Below, piece after piece: positions 1-11,039 of a DNA stretch of 64,000 nucleotides. Source of the stretch: Ephydatia muelleri (lineage: Eukaryota; Porifera; Demospongiae; Spongillida; Spongillidae); contig JABACO010000009.1 in the NCBI GenBank assembly GCA_013339895.1, positions 862,751 to 926,750 of the forward strand. The letters run 5' to 3'. The notes under the pieces are model-generated. The model made no database searches. It saw only the letters and a program-made list of their open reading frames with translations, and was not told where the DNA came from. Numbering within the stretch: the stretch's first letter is position 1; the number at the start of each line of letters is the position of its first letter. The position numbers and the translations under genes were made by a program.

Positions 1-1117
1 AGTTTGTAGCACCAGTGCTAGTTTGGTAGCACCAGTGCAGTCAGTGTAGCACCGGTGTAGTGTGTAGCACCGGTGTAGTGTGTAGCACCAGTGTAGTGTG
101 CAGCACCAGTGTAATGTATAGCACCAGTGTAGGTTAGTTGTGTAGCATCCAGTGTAGTGTGTAGCACTAGTGTAGTGTGTAGCACTAGTTGTGTAGTGTT
201 GTAGCACTCGTGTAGTGTGTAGCACCAGGCACCGTGCAGTGTCTAGCACCAGTGTAGTGTCTAGCACCGGTGTAGTGTGTAGCACCGGTGCAGTTTGTAG
301 CACCCGTTGTAGTGCGTAGCACCAGTGCAGGTCGTAGCACCAGTGCGTTGTGTAGCACCGGTGTAGTGTGTAGCACCAGTGTAGTGTGTAGCACCAGTGT
401 AGTGTGTAGCACCCAGTGTAGTGTGTAGCACCAGTGTAGTGTGCAGCACCAGTGTAATGTGTAGCACCAGTGTAGTGGTGTATAGCACAGTGTAGTGTGA
501 TCACTAGTGTAGTGTGTAGCACCAGTGTAATGTGTAGCGCCAGTGTAGTGTGTAGCACCAGTGTAGTGTGTAGCACCGGTGTAGTGTGGTAGTGTGTAGC
601 ACCAGTGTAGTGTGTAGCGCCAGTGTAATGTGTAGCACCAGTGTAGTGTGTAGCACCAGTGTAGTGTGCAGCACCAGTGTAATGTGTAGCACCAGTGTAG
701 TGTGTAGCACCAGTGTAGTGTGTATCACTAGTGTAGTGTGTAGCACCAGTGTAGTGTAGCACCAGTGTAGTGTAGCACCAGTGTAATGTGTAGCGCCAGT
801 GTAGTGTGTAGCACCAGTGTAGTGTGTAGCACCGGTGTAGTGTGGTAGTGTGTAGCACCAGTGTAGTGTGTAGCGCCAGTGTAGTGTGTAGCACCAGTGC
901 AGTGTGTAGCACCAGTGTAGTGTGTATCACCAGTGTAGTGTGTAGCACCAGTGCAGTGTGTAGCACCAGTGTAGTGTGTATCACCAGTGTAGTGTGTAGC
1001 ACCAGTGCAGTGTGTAGCACCAGTGTAGTGTGTATCACCAGTGTAGTGTGTAGCACCAGTGCAGTGTGTAGCACCAGTGTAGTGTGTAGCACCAGTGTAG
1101 TGTGTAGCAACTAGTTC
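1..1117. repeat. 18-bp minisatellite
   Basis: Imperfect head-to-tail copies of an 18-base unit reading gtagcaccagtgtagtgt, with point variants and a few short deletions. The same unit in the same orientation fills an MTO1 intron at 18411-19200. Because the unit is a multiple of three and lacks stops in some frames it creates long spurious open frames on both strands; none is a gene. Confidence 0.95.
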
Positions 1118-1274
1118 TGAAGGTTATGTTTGATGCTATGAGAAGGTTGTGTTCTGGGAGGAGGGGAGAGGGATTATGTGGAACCATTTTGTATGCCCCA
1201 AGACTGCAGCTGGGGGAAAAAGGGCAGGCGGGACCGAAGGGAAAAGAGGCGAGCAGGAAAGGGGAGGGGGGGGG

Positions 1275-1806
1275 AGCCACACACGCCACACACAGACAGA
1301 CAACACACAGAACACACGAAACACAGGCCGAGAACACACACGAAAACACGCACCCACACAACACGAAACAGGCACCAGACACACACGAAACACGCACCAG
1401 ACACACACGAAACACGCACCAGACACACACGAAACACGCACCCACACACACGAAACACGCACCCACACACGAAACACGCACAGACACACGAAACACGCAC
1501 CCACACACGAAACACACCACAGACACACAGGAAAACATCACCCACACACACACGAAACACGCACCACACACAAGCACCCCCACACACTAAACACTCACCC
1601 CCCACACACTAACACTTACCCCCACACACACTAACACTCACCCCCACACACACTAAACACTACACTAAACACTCATCCACACACACACGCACACACACTA
1701 AACACTCATCCACACACACACACACACTAAACACTCACCCACACACACACACTAAACACTCACCCACACACACACACACTAAACACTCACCCACACACAC
1801 ACACAG
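1275..1806. repeat. CA-rich cryptic repeat
   Basis: Degenerate cacacacgaaacacgcac and cacacactaaacactcaccc units. The tract ends exactly at the AG that precedes the duplicated MTO1 exon. Long open frames through it are repeat artefacts. Confidence 0.9.
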
Positions 1807-1911
1807 CTCGGAGCTGCTAGCAGGCTGGATGGTGTCACTCCAGCTGCCCTTCTTCACCTTCTTCGTCACATACAGCAGAGAGCAGATTACGATAGCCATG
1901 TTTCCACCTAG
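1807..1911 (+). pseudogene. Duplicated terminal exon of MTO1
   Basis: These 105 bases encode 34 residues and a TAG stop and translate identically to the last MTO1 exon at 25976-26080 (it contains [20 protein letters not shown]). The acceptor AG after a CA tract is also preserved. No other MTO1 exon is visible between the window start and here, so it is either an orphan exon or the end of a second MTO1 copy that starts outside the window. The intact frame suggests a recent duplication or an uncollapsed haplotype. Confidence 0.85.
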
Positions 1912-2520
1912 AACCACTGGCCATTGCCTACACAGAGTCACTGTTTATTCACACTTCAATACTGAACTAATATCTAGCCAAACAAAAGAACAAAAGTTGT
2001 TATCAGAATTCCATTAAGATGTTAGCTGGTTCAGTACAATGGGATTTGGCAGAGGTGTGTATGCATGTTCTCGTGATCTGGCCAGCATTGAAGCTTTGTT
2101 TTATTTTCAAAGAAGGTATTATCTTATCATTAAAAAAAAAAGCAGCCAAGTGTGTGCAAATGGATTGTGTTCCTTGCACTCACAGAAAGCAGTGCGAGCA
2201 GTTTTGTACCAACTACTGTGATATTAACTCCTTATGTAGTCAATACCACTAGTTTGGTACTTATATGCACTTTAATTTGTTCCCCTAATTTAAAACTTCA
2301 CTTAAGGAAAATAAAACTCCAGTTTAGTTTTGGAATATAATTAAAAGGTTGTGTACTATTACAGATCTAATGTAAGGAGATGGTAATGGAGAACAAATTG
2401 TAGCTTAGTCTTCATGAGATCTTAGAGGGGCGGAGTGAAAATGCGAGGAGGATCTAACTTGTGTTCTGTGTTCTTAGTGGCCATTGGCTTGTCTTCTCTA
2501 CTCAGTTAGTTTACGAACGT

Positions 2521-2789
2521 AACAACGTATGGCCCGGACAGTGACCAGCATAATCACCCTCGTGACATTGGAACCCAATTCGCAGCACGCAGTGCAGTAG
2601 CCAAGTGCCTGAAGAAATATTGTCATTTGAATGTATCACCACGTGCACCCTCCCCCGTCTATTATGTTATACACATAGAATGCACAACCCTGTTACATCA
2701 CCCGGTCCCCTACTTGAGCCCGTCTTGAGCTCTTTGGCTTCCTATCTCTCAAGTCACTGGTGAAAGGCTCATCAGGCCCTCGACGGTAT
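2521..2789. other. Unassigned sequence
   Basis: No open frame or repeat recognised. The stretch from about 2531 to 2697 starts with tg and ends with ca and could be a fragment of a long terminal repeat, but no partner was found. Confidence 0.4.
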
Positions 2790-3671
2790 GACAGTCCGCA
2801 CTGCCATCAAACACCTGATGACTATTATAGACAGATGTATTTTGAAGTCATTGATGTCATAAAAAGCGAAATTGCACAGCCAAGGTTCCTTAGGGCTACA
2901 ACTAGACATTGAGAGTACTTTGCTGAAGGCAGCAAACTTTCAACAAGGACAGGAACAGTTTAGTGTGAAAGACTCTGTACTACAATTTTACACCAAGGAT
3001 GTTGACAGTAAGAAATTGATAATGCAATTAAACCTAATTCCTGATTTTGTAACAGATGAAAAAAACGGATGAGTATAAATGCTTAAAAGAGATAACTAAT
3101 TAGAAAACACTAGCCGCCGGGCCTCCTGAAGGGTCTGAATTATCACGAGGCACTGTTTTCAGAGGTAGTGAAGCACATAAAAACACATTTTACAGTTCCT
3201 GTATCAACACCAACAGCAGAAAGGTCCTTTACTACCATAAGAAGGTGTCAGGAAAGACTTAACTATGTAATGATATTAAATGGACATAGGAGCGAACAGA
3301 TGCGTTAGACTTAATGCTGTAGCGAAAGACTTTTCACAAGCCAATAATTGTCGAAGAAATTTTTTTGGCAGCTTTTGAATTTATACTTGATTTTATACTT
3401 TCTTACAGTGAATTCGATGTTAAAATCATGCTGTAAATTGTGCGCACACGTACATTTGCATTCGCATCACGTGCACAAATGTTTTGAGACTTTTAACTAT
3501 CTTTTTATACAACGGAAGATATTAAAGCTTAGCACTACCAGCAATAAGGTTGGTTTACTGATACTGCTTCAAAATATCTTTTGCAAGGCATGCAGAGATT
3601 TCGATTTACCACACCCACTTATGAATAATTAATTTCAGCCCCCCCACTTTTTGAACCGTTCTTACGCCACT
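2790..3671 (+). pseudogene. Degenerate hAT transposase remnant
   Basis: Pieces of a hAT transposase of the type annotated as 52-kDa repressor or zinc-finger MYM proteins are scattered over the frames. About 2815-3070 encodes YRQMYFEVIDVIKSEIAQ-like sequence followed by a 66-codon open stretch with an inserted break. About 3195-3250 carries the C-terminal dimerisation signature (PVSTPTAERSFTTIRR), interrupted by stops. The right end, cccccccactttttgaac followed by ttacgccactg (to 3671), resembles a hAT terminal inverted repeat and shares the ctacgccactg-type end with the intact element at 51203-54657. It cannot make a functional protein. Confidence 0.75.
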
Positions 3672-4085
3672 GTGGTGGGAGGGTCATCATTGGTTGGAGG
3701 GTCATCACTGGTGGGAGGGTCGTCAGTGGTGGGAGGGTCATCATTGGTTGGAGGGTCATCACTGGTGGGAGGGTCGTCAGTGGTGGGAGGGTCATCATTG
3801 GTTGGAGGGTCATCATTGGTTGGAGGGTCATCACTGGTGGGAGGGTCGTCAGTGGTGGGAGGGTCATCATTGGTTGGAGGGTCATCACTGGTGGGAGGGC
3901 CGTCAGTGGTGGGAGGGTCATCATTGGTGGGAGGGTCATCACTGGTGGGAGGGTCATCAGTGGTGGGAGGGTCATCACTGGTGGGAGGGTCGTCACTGGT
4001 GGGAGGGTCATCATTGGTGGGAGGGTCATCAGTGGTTGGAGGGTCGTCAGTGGTGAGAGGGTCGTCACTGGTGGGAGGGTCACCT
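3672..4085. repeat. 18-bp minisatellite inside a gypsy integrase remnant
   Basis: About 23 copies of an 18-base unit (tggtgggagggtcatcac and variants). On the minus strand it continues in frame from the integrase fragment at 4086-4345 and would encode a DDPPTS hexapeptide repeat. It is squeezed between that fragment and the terminus of the hAT remnant. Confidence 0.9.
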
Positions 4086-4345
4086 TGCATTCCCTTGAGG
4101 GTCCTATTAAAGTATTCAACCATCCCATTACACTGAGGGTGGTAGGCTGTTGTGTTGAGTTTCTCAATACCCAGAAGTTTGCACAAATCGAGAACAAGGG
4201 ATGAAAGGAAGTTGGTACCTCTGTCAGATCACAGGGCTTCTGGCATACCAAATTTGGGAATGATTTCTTCTGCTAATAGCTGTGCCACCCTAACTGCTTT
4301 CTGATCTGGGATGGGGAAAACAAATGGCCCTGTCACTTGCTCAGA
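4086..4345 (-). pseudogene. Ty3/gypsy integrase core fragment
   Basis: Read on the minus strand, the sequence encodes part of a retroviral-type integrase core: an SDRGTNF-like block with the second catalytic Asp, then KLNTTAYHPQCNGMVEYFNR, which contains the third acidic residue (Glu of MVE). The frame is interrupted near 4232 by a stop, and there is no flanking reverse transcriptase or LTR. After the core the frame runs into the minisatellite. It is a dead fragment of a gypsy-like element different from the one at 55237-59910. Confidence 0.8.
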
Positions 4346-4885
4346 TAATAGAGTCCAATGACTGAGGGCCAGAGACAGAGAAGGCCATCAGGAAAGAACC
4401 AAACTCAAAACTGTACTGTCATCTTGCCTCACCATGGCCATGTTACATATCTCGCATGAGAATTAAAAAAGAAAAGTAACATGTCTGTTTGTGATAAATG
4501 ACAGCAAATCTGGGCAGCTGCTACTGCATTTGCAAATCGGGACATGAAACTGACCCAATGGCTACTGTCAACAATATATTTATGTAAATTGATTTTATCA
4601 GATCTATTTTTCAGGTTTGGTTTGACAATGATTCTGGAGAAATGGTATATACAACACAAAACACAAAATAATACATGCACAATATGATAAATCACTCTTA
4701 GTAATGCTAGTGTTAGGTGAAATTCTTACGCCATTCCATTCAACTTTGCATTGTAGAGAGGATTAGGATTTCTACATTTTCAAACAGCTGCTTTATCCCA
4801 GTCCAATGAGTATTTCCATACAGCGTATTTTTAACCATTGCTATATTGTTTGGATACAAAAATACTAAAATTCCAATTTAAGCAT
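4346..4885. other. No gene seen
   Basis: AT-rich sequence with only short open frames. It lies just 3' of the large minus-strand gene and may hold its 3' untranslated region. Confidence 0.5.
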
Positions 4886-7800
4886 CTATTTCCTTGGTTT
4901 CGCTTTAAACTCTTGATATGCAGTTTCCAAATTTCCATTAAGTGAGACGTAGTGGTTGTTATTAATTCGGCCAAGCCCAATACGGTGTGTGTATCCATTT
5001 TCTGTATGAAGCCATGAACCTGGCAGATCACCATCAATAATATCAATGTCAATTTTAAAAATCTCGTCTAAAACTTGTGGGATCCAATCTGCAGCATTCA
5101 GTGATTCACTAGAATGGTATTCACCATTGAAAGTGTATCTATCAAAGGAATCACAAAATTTTTCGAAGTTGTGCTTGTAGTTTTCTTCATAATCATTCAA
5201 CTTTGACTCAAATTCTTCCTCACTCACCCCAGGTCCTAAATCGGCTTGGCTTGGTGGAGGATAAACTTTTCTCATGAGCTCCTCAGTATGGTTACAAAAG
5301 TAGGTTATTACTTTCTGCAACACGATTAAATGATCAGTAAACTGTGAATACTCCTGATCATTTTTATAGCGTTCAGTAAATTGCATTGCAATCGCCCTAA
5401 AAAGACAAAATCCATCACCCTGAACATCTTGACATGTTAAACCTAATTCGGTTAAGTAACTGCCTGCATGTTTTAATCCCTGACTACCTTCTTGCAAAGA
5501 CAATTTTTCATTCACATGAAAAGTTAAATCCTCAGAATCAGACAAGTCATGTTCTTGAGTAGAGTCAAAATCAGACCAGTCTTGTTCTTGATTTCTAGTA
5601 TTTCTAGCAAGACTTTCATACATGATGTCAAATGCTTCGCTACCTTTCAAGACAGCGTCTTTTAAGACAGAGTATTTTTCTATAAATTGTAAAGTGCACT
5701 CTGCATTTTCCTTGTGAGCAGCGTCAAACAGTCTACAAAACGACTGATCAGAATAAAATACTTTTTCAAAGCCCTCTACAGTTTTCATAAAACTAGGCAA
5801 AATCCATTCAAAGTCTTCTCCATGTGCGCCTCTACTCATTATTCCTTTCGATGTTCTACAGTTATTGAGCACCAAATTACAGTGTGCACAACAAAGCTTA
5901 GATATTCCAATATAACAGTTTGCCAAAGTGTCTGATCCACTCAAGGTACCTAATATATACGAAATAACTTTCATTTCTGCATGGCATTTTTCATCTTCAC
6001 CAACTGATTGCCAACTTTTGTCCTTTAACGCCAATACAAATTCACTTTTTGGATTGCTATTAATATAATCCTCAATGATCTTGAAGTCAAGGAGATATCG
6101 AATAAAAAACTTGAACATTGCATTAACATAGTTGGAAAATGTTTCAGCTTTAAATGCTTCACCCCCACTATCCGTTTTGTTCATCTCAGTATATGCAGCC
6201 AAATCACATCGTTCCAAAACTTTTTTGAAACTAGATGCAGTCAGAACACCATACCTGTCTAAACATAAACGTTCTTTAAGAAGAATTCTTTCCAGCTCTG
6301 TAATTTTGCTCTTTATTGTTTCAGCAACCTTATCAAGGACAGCACTCTGCTTTTGCTTTAAAGAACGACACATTTTCCCCTGAACCATGCAACAAATTAA
6401 ATCTCTCCTAACCGTTACTTGTACTTTGCCATTTGCTGTTTCTGCAAAGTAACTAATTGTGTCTTTAATAACTTCGTCCTGCTTCAATTTGTCAGCTTTT
6501 TTAGCCTGGTTAGACGGGTTAGTTGCAAAAAAAAATTTGTCTTTTCCGTTAAAATATACTGCAGCACATATTCCATCTACTTCAAACAGTCTGGCAAGAG
6601 CATCTGTTCTTCGTTGCTGTTCATCAGCACAAAGATGAAATTGTCTTTCAATATTCAATGTTTCAATTTTATAAATAAATTCAATGGCAAATTTACGCAG
6701 GGCAGTATCGTTTGCCCGAAGTTCAGAAACCACTCTTTCTTGCTTCTTTTTTGCTTTATCTTTCTCCTTTTTTCTCTCTGATCTTGCTGTAGCAAATATT
6801 GTCTTGATCTCAGATGCCTTAATTATATCATCAATATAACATACCTTGCCACCCTTTATAACTAAAATATTTAACTTAACTTTTGGAAAATTCACTAAAA
6901 CTTTTATAACTTTAACCAAATTTTCTTTCACTTCGACATCTTTCTCATTTTGAGCCTGATCGACAACTGTTGCCAATAGTGATATATAATCAGCTGACAG
7001 CATTTTTGCCCTATCATCTGATTTGTCTTTCCTCAAAATAGTACATAAATGTTCATACTCCATTGTGCATTCTGTAGTGACTTGTTTTGTACTCCAGGTT
7101 ACCTTGCATCGAGCACCATTGATATTCAAATCACGTTGACCTTGAGGTGGTGGACAAGTGTTATTCCAGCAATCTGCAATTTGCTCGTACAGGTTTGTAT
7201 CAAACCATGCTGGTTTTAATGATGAACTGAGCAAAATTGAAATTAGGTCATTACATTTATGATGGAAATAATATTCCAAATGCTGTTTGATTAATTCCAT
7301 ATCTGTACTTGTAATGGTGTCACTAGTAACATTGTCAATAATACACTCAAAATGTGTTATTTTTACTTCCTTCGATTCTTTGGTTCGATAAATTTCTATG
7401 AGGTCATCAGCTGTAAGTCTTTCAAAACTAACATGACCAAACCACTCTTCTTCCATATAAAATCTTAGCCTCCCCAGAAGTTTACATTTTCTACTATATC
7501 TATTTGGATTAATTTTAGCCTTTCCTCGTGTTACCAAATCAGATAGTAATTTCACCATGTCATGATGACCGTTTACAGCAGCAGCTTCCAGTGCTGTCTG
7601 TCCTAGCATATTCTCTTCATCAAAATTCACATCTCGTTTTGTCAATGCTAGCATAAGGTCTGTAAGATTATTCTTAGCAATATAATGAATAAGACCATCA
7701 CCTGCCCAGTTATACGCACCATCATTCACTTTAAAATAGGGACAGTTTATAAATAAAGGTATTTGATCTTTTATTTTCATATCGTACATTTGGCCAGCTG

Positions 7801-8731
7801 CACAAAGGACCCGATCCAAAGCAGTACTAAATAAGTCAGTTCTTCGGTTGACAAATTCTGTATAAAGATCTTCAGGAATATTACTTCCAACAATTGCATC
7901 TAATTCACTTTTATTTAAAAGGAATTCAACTACGGGTAGATTTGCAGCAAAGCAAGCAATATGTAACATTGTCCAAAATAGATCGTCAACACACATCAGT
8001 GCTTTTGCATCATGATTCTTGAACAACACTTTAAGAGTATCAACATTTCCTTGTTCGGCAAAAAGGAAATGTTCTCTTCTAATGATATCCCCACTATCGG
8101 GGTATACATAAGATAAACCTTGTTTATATGTTCGATGAGTTTGTATACACTTTACAACTTTTTCATTCATCTGTAAAGAACAGGCAGCATCAAAAGCAGA
8201 AGACCCATGCTTGATATTGTAGATTTCACGTGGGGAAATTGATATACTGTGTATTTTAAAGAGATTTACATCGGTACCTGGCTGTTCCAACAATGCTAAT
8301 GCAGTTTCTGTGTTTCCTTTTGATATTGCTTCTAACAAGGGTGTTTTTCCAAATTTGTTATATGCATTTAGGTATATAGAGTCAATTCTTTCTAACAATT
8401 TTCTCAACAAGTATAAACTCTCATCATTTTCTTTTCCTCTTGCTAGTATGTGCAATGGATTCATATAAAAAGCATAATCGATTCGGACTTCTACGCTACA
8501 TTCGAATGCATTAGAAATTAGAGGGACAAGTTGATCCATCTGGAGGCGATCAGAAAAAACATAGGCTGCTGCATGATTAAAAACATTGTTATTCCATTCA
8601 TCAAATGCTTTTATTGATACCGTGTTTTGGCCAATCATATGTAGTGCACGATGCCAACTCCCTTCCCTTAGATGTCTGAAAAATTGTCCATCCTGAAGAG
8701 ATATACATAATCTTGATGATATTTGCTTCAT
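4886..8731 (-). CDS. Ankyrin-repeat protein with OTT_1508-like deaminase and OTU domains
   Basis: One uninterrupted frame of 1281 residues without introns. Residues about 85-400 hold ankyrin-like repeats (for example GQTALEAAAVNGHHDMVKLL near 375). A lysine-rich, probably coiled segment lies near 650-670. Residues about 850-990 look like a zinc-dependent nucleic-acid deaminase of the OTT_1508 group: H917-A-E919 in CHAEMKVIS and a C948-x-x-C951 pair in IGISKLCCAHC. Residues about 1095-1275 match an OTU cysteine protease, with D1106-G-F-C1109 (GDGFCLFRAI) and catalytic His1260 in NNNHYVSLNG. OTU enzymes cut ubiquitin chains; the deaminase substrate cannot be read from sequence. This combination recalls effectors of Rickettsiales-type endosymbionts, so origin by transfer is possible (inference). 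The start is the first ATG of the open frame; an upstream exon cannot be excluded. The motif residues are intact, so it is not an obvious pseudogene. Confidence 0.85.
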   Translation of the reverse strand: MKQISSRLCISLQDGQFFRHLREGSWHRALHMIGQNTVSIKAFDEWNNNVFNHAAAYVFSDRLQMDQLVPLISNAFECSVEVRIDYAFYMNPLHILARGKENDESLYLLRKLLERIDSIYLNAYNKFGKTPLLEAISKGNTETALALLEQPGTDVNLFKIHSISISPREIYNIKHGSSAFDAACSLQMNEKVVKCIQTHRTYKQGLSYVYPDSGDIIRREHFLFAEQGNVDTLKVLFKNHDAKALMCVDDLFWTMLHIACFAANLPVVEFLLNKSELDAIVGSNIPEDLYTEFVNRRTDLFSTALDRVLCAAGQMYDMKIKDQIPLFINCPYFKVNDGAYNWAGDGLIHYIAKNNLTDLMLALTKRDVNFDEENMLGQTALEAAAVNGHHDMVKLLSDLVTRGKAKINPNRYSRKCKLLGRLRFYMEEEWFGHVSFERLTADDLIEIYRTKESKEVKITHFECIIDNVTSDTITSTDMELIKQHLEYYFHHKCNDLISILLSSSLKPAWFDTNLYEQIADCWNNTCPPPQGQRDLNINGARCKVTWSTKQVTTECTMEYEHLCTILRKDKSDDRAKMLSADYISLLATVVDQAQNEKDVEVKENLVKVIKVLVNFPKVKLNILVIKGGKVCYIDDIIKASEIKTIFATARSERKKEKDKAKKKQERVVSELRANDTALRKFAIEFIYKIETLNIERQFHLCADEQQRRTDALARLFEVDGICAAVYFNGKDKFFFATNPSNQAKKADKLKQDEVIKDTISYFAETANGKVQVTVRRDLICCMVQGKMCRSLKQKQSAVLDKVAETIKSKITELERILLKERLCLDRYGVLTASSFKKVLERCDLAAYTEMNKTDSGGEAFKAETFSNYVNAMFKFFIRYLLDFKIIEDYINSNPKSEFVLALKDKSWQSVGEDEKCHAEMKVISYILGTLSGSDTLANCYIGISKLCCAHCNLVLNNCRTSKGIMSRGAHGEDFEWILPSFMKTVEGFEKVFYSDQSFCRLFDAAHKENAECTLQFIEKYSVLKDAVLKGSEAFDIMYESLARNTRNQEQDWSDFDSTQEHDLSDSEDLTFHVNEKLSLQEGSQGLKHAGSYLTELGLTCQDVQGDGFCLFRAIAMQFTERYKNDQEYSQFTDHLIVLQKVITYFCNHTEELMRKVYPPPSQADLGPGVSEEEFESKLNDYEENYKHNFEKFCDSFDRYTFNGEYHSSESLNAADWIPQVLDEIFKIDIDIIDGDLPGSWLHTENGYTHRIGLGRINNNHYVSLNGNLETAYQEFKAKPRK

Positions 8732-9047
8732 ATGTTCAGATCGGTGATGGAGATCTTGATGCTGAGCATCTGGCCACTTATTCTTACTGACTTTCTACAT
8801 TGATAAGGTCATAAGTCATATCTGATAATAGGGTACATACAGGGTTTTAGAAAGGAAAAATAATTATATGCCTTTTCAGTACAGAAACTAGGGTCATTGT
8901 GATCTTACCCTGTACATGAAACACTTCCAAAGTGAAAAACAATTATAGAAATTCATTTGCATTGCAAAAATACAATAAATATACAGATTAAAGCTAGTTT
9001 CCTCTGCAGGGCAAAAATGTTGTGGGACAAAATGTACCCTCGGGTAT
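8732..9047. other. Upstream region of the ankyrin-deaminase-OTU gene
   Basis: AT-rich, no open frame of note. It would contain the promoter of the minus-strand gene, but no clear core element is recognisable. It ends at the large hairpin. Confidence 0.4.
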
Positions 9048-9913
9048 ATGGGACAGTTTCCACGAAAATTGCGCTTCGCTATATATATAATTGGGTCAGT
9101 TTCCGAGAAAATGAAAAGTGGCTATATGCTTCACGTTTGAATTTGAATCGCTAAAACTCCGTAAAGGTTTAAGCTATCAACTTCCTATTTCGAACACTTC
9201 GTGCCACACCACTTCTCTCTACGATAATATATTTTGGTGTCTTACCCTTGCTCTTTGCCGACGTTACAAGGCACAGTACCCCGAGGGGTTCAAAATCCAG
9301 GTAGCTCCCTGCAGGAATGTCCAAATCACTTCAAAATCGATATGCACGTAAAGGAGTCCTGTCACTGTTTATTTCTGCAGATCATTGATTTTTACCTTAT
9401 CTTATGGAGATACAGCAATGCAAAGTAAAGTCCACGTTTCCCGCTCGAATCGCGCCTTTCTCAGTCCCACTCGGGAGAATGGAAGCGGTTCAAGGACTGA
9501 GAAAGGCGCGATTCGAGCGGGAAACGTGGACTTTACTTTGCATTGCTGTATCTCCATAAGATAAGGTAAAAATCAATGATCTGCAGAAATAAACAGTGAC
9601 AGGACTCCTTTACGTGCATATCGATTTTGAAGTGATTTGGACATTCCTGCAGGGAGCTACCTGGATTTTGAACCCCTCGGGGTACTGTGCCTTGTAACGT
9701 CGGCAAAGAGCAAGGGTAAGACACCAAAATATATTATCGTAGAGAGAAGTGGTGTGGCACGAAGTGTTCGAAATAGGAAGTTGATAGCTTAAACCTTTAC
9801 GGAGTTTTAGCGATTCAAATTCAAACGTGAAGCATATAGCCACTTTTCATTTTCTCGGAAACTGACCCAATTATATATATAGCGAAGCGCAATTTTCGTG
9901 GAAACTGTCCCAT
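9048..9913. repeat. 420-bp inverted repeat (perfect hairpin)
   Basis: Bases 9048-9467 are the reverse complement of 9494-9913, with a 26-base loop at 9468-9493. No mismatch was found where checked, and the open frames in the two arms translate identically. The arms are related to 9914-10354 and to both halves of 13468-14375, so this is a member of a fold-back transposable element family. No transposase is encoded; paired open frames in the arms are not genes. Confidence 0.92.
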
Positions 9914-10354
9914 TTACTTGCGTTTGAATCACTATAACTTCCGAACAGTAAAAGGTATCAACTTCCTATTTTCAACACTTAATACTACATCATTTCTCTA
10001 TCGTAAAATCCATTTGGGGGTCTTGGACTTGCTCCGTGCCAGTATTGCATCGTTCGATACCCCACCGGGTTCAAACCCACCATAACTTTCGGTAGGAGTA
10101 ATCAAATCGCTTCAAATTCGGTTTGTAGGTAGAGAGGTCCTATATCTATCGATTTGTACTGTTCGTTAATTTTTACTCTATCCATCACGGAGATACAGCT
10201 GTGCAGAGTTAATGCACACTTCCCGCTCGATTGCACCATTTTTGCATGCAACCCGTGTTCCATTCTCCCAATCCACAATAAATTATTTGTTCCGCCCATT
10301 TCTCCCTTAAACTAAGCTAGCCGTTCGCAACTGTTTTTGTCTCACTCAGGCAGT
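9914..10354. repeat. Third arm of the fold-back element family
   Basis: A diverged copy of the left hairpin arm in the same orientation (shared blocks include gagatacagc, cttcccgctcga, tgcatgcaaccc). It ends at ctgtttttgtctcactcagg, the reverse complement of the left terminus of the element at 13468. Together with the hairpin it forms a three-arm compound element. Confidence 0.8.
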
Positions 10355-10720
10355 GAGTTTATGCGGGAAAATTAAAAGAAGAAGAAGAAGACTGCTTACT
10401 TGCCAGACGATCGTACCAAATTAACGAATGATCTTGCGCCTCCCACGTCGCCGGCAGTATTCAAAACGGCACGCGTAAGGCTATTTGCTACGCACTCGCA
10501 TCATCCTCTAGTCGTGTCCTATTTGCCATCATCTTGCTAAAATCATCGTCTTATATCTGCCACGCCCACTCGGCTACGATTGCAGATTTCGGTCTCACAG
10601 CTCACACATAGTACATGAACTCACACTTGTGCACACACTTGCATTGTTACGTACATGGCCCTGTACACTATCGTATGGCGTATTTTCTTATACACAGCCA
10701 CACACACAAACACACACACG

Positions 10721-10806
<86 letters not shown>

Positions 10807-10990
10807 CAGCGTACTTGCACACACCAGTTATACATGTGGCCAAAAATACACCTGTCTGATGGTGGTACAAACACTCTCACTCACAAACATTGTCGCATTC
10901 TATTAAATTCAACTGCACTTGTGCATGTTTATACAGACCACTGATTCTATGTAAATTTGTGTACCAAGCTTTCTGTACATGTATTGTGTC
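10355..10990. repeat. Noncoding dispersed repeat, copy 1, with CA microsatellite
   Basis: Shares blocks such as gtaaggctatttgctac, tcatcctctagtcgtg and cacacacttgcattgtt with 11990-12520 and 14376-14960. A long CA tract occupies about 10693-10802. No coding potential is visible. Confidence 0.75.
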
Positions 10991-11039
10991 TCCAAGGATT
11001 GAATATATTGTGTCCCCATCTGGTATTCTAAATGTACAC

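Larger units (their letters stand above)
1118..2520. repeat. Segmental duplication of the MTO1 3' end (copy 1)
   Basis: This block matches 25688-26775 in the same orientation, starting at tgaaggttatgttt and ending near gaacgtaacaa. The match covers the flank, the last MTO1 exon and several hundred bases 3' of it, with scattered substitutions. The CA-rich part (about 1275-1806) is much longer here than in the other copy. Upstream it is joined directly to the minisatellite that, in the main MTO1 gene, lies in an intron 6 kb further upstream, so this looks like a second MTO1 copy with an internal deletion. Confidence 0.85.
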
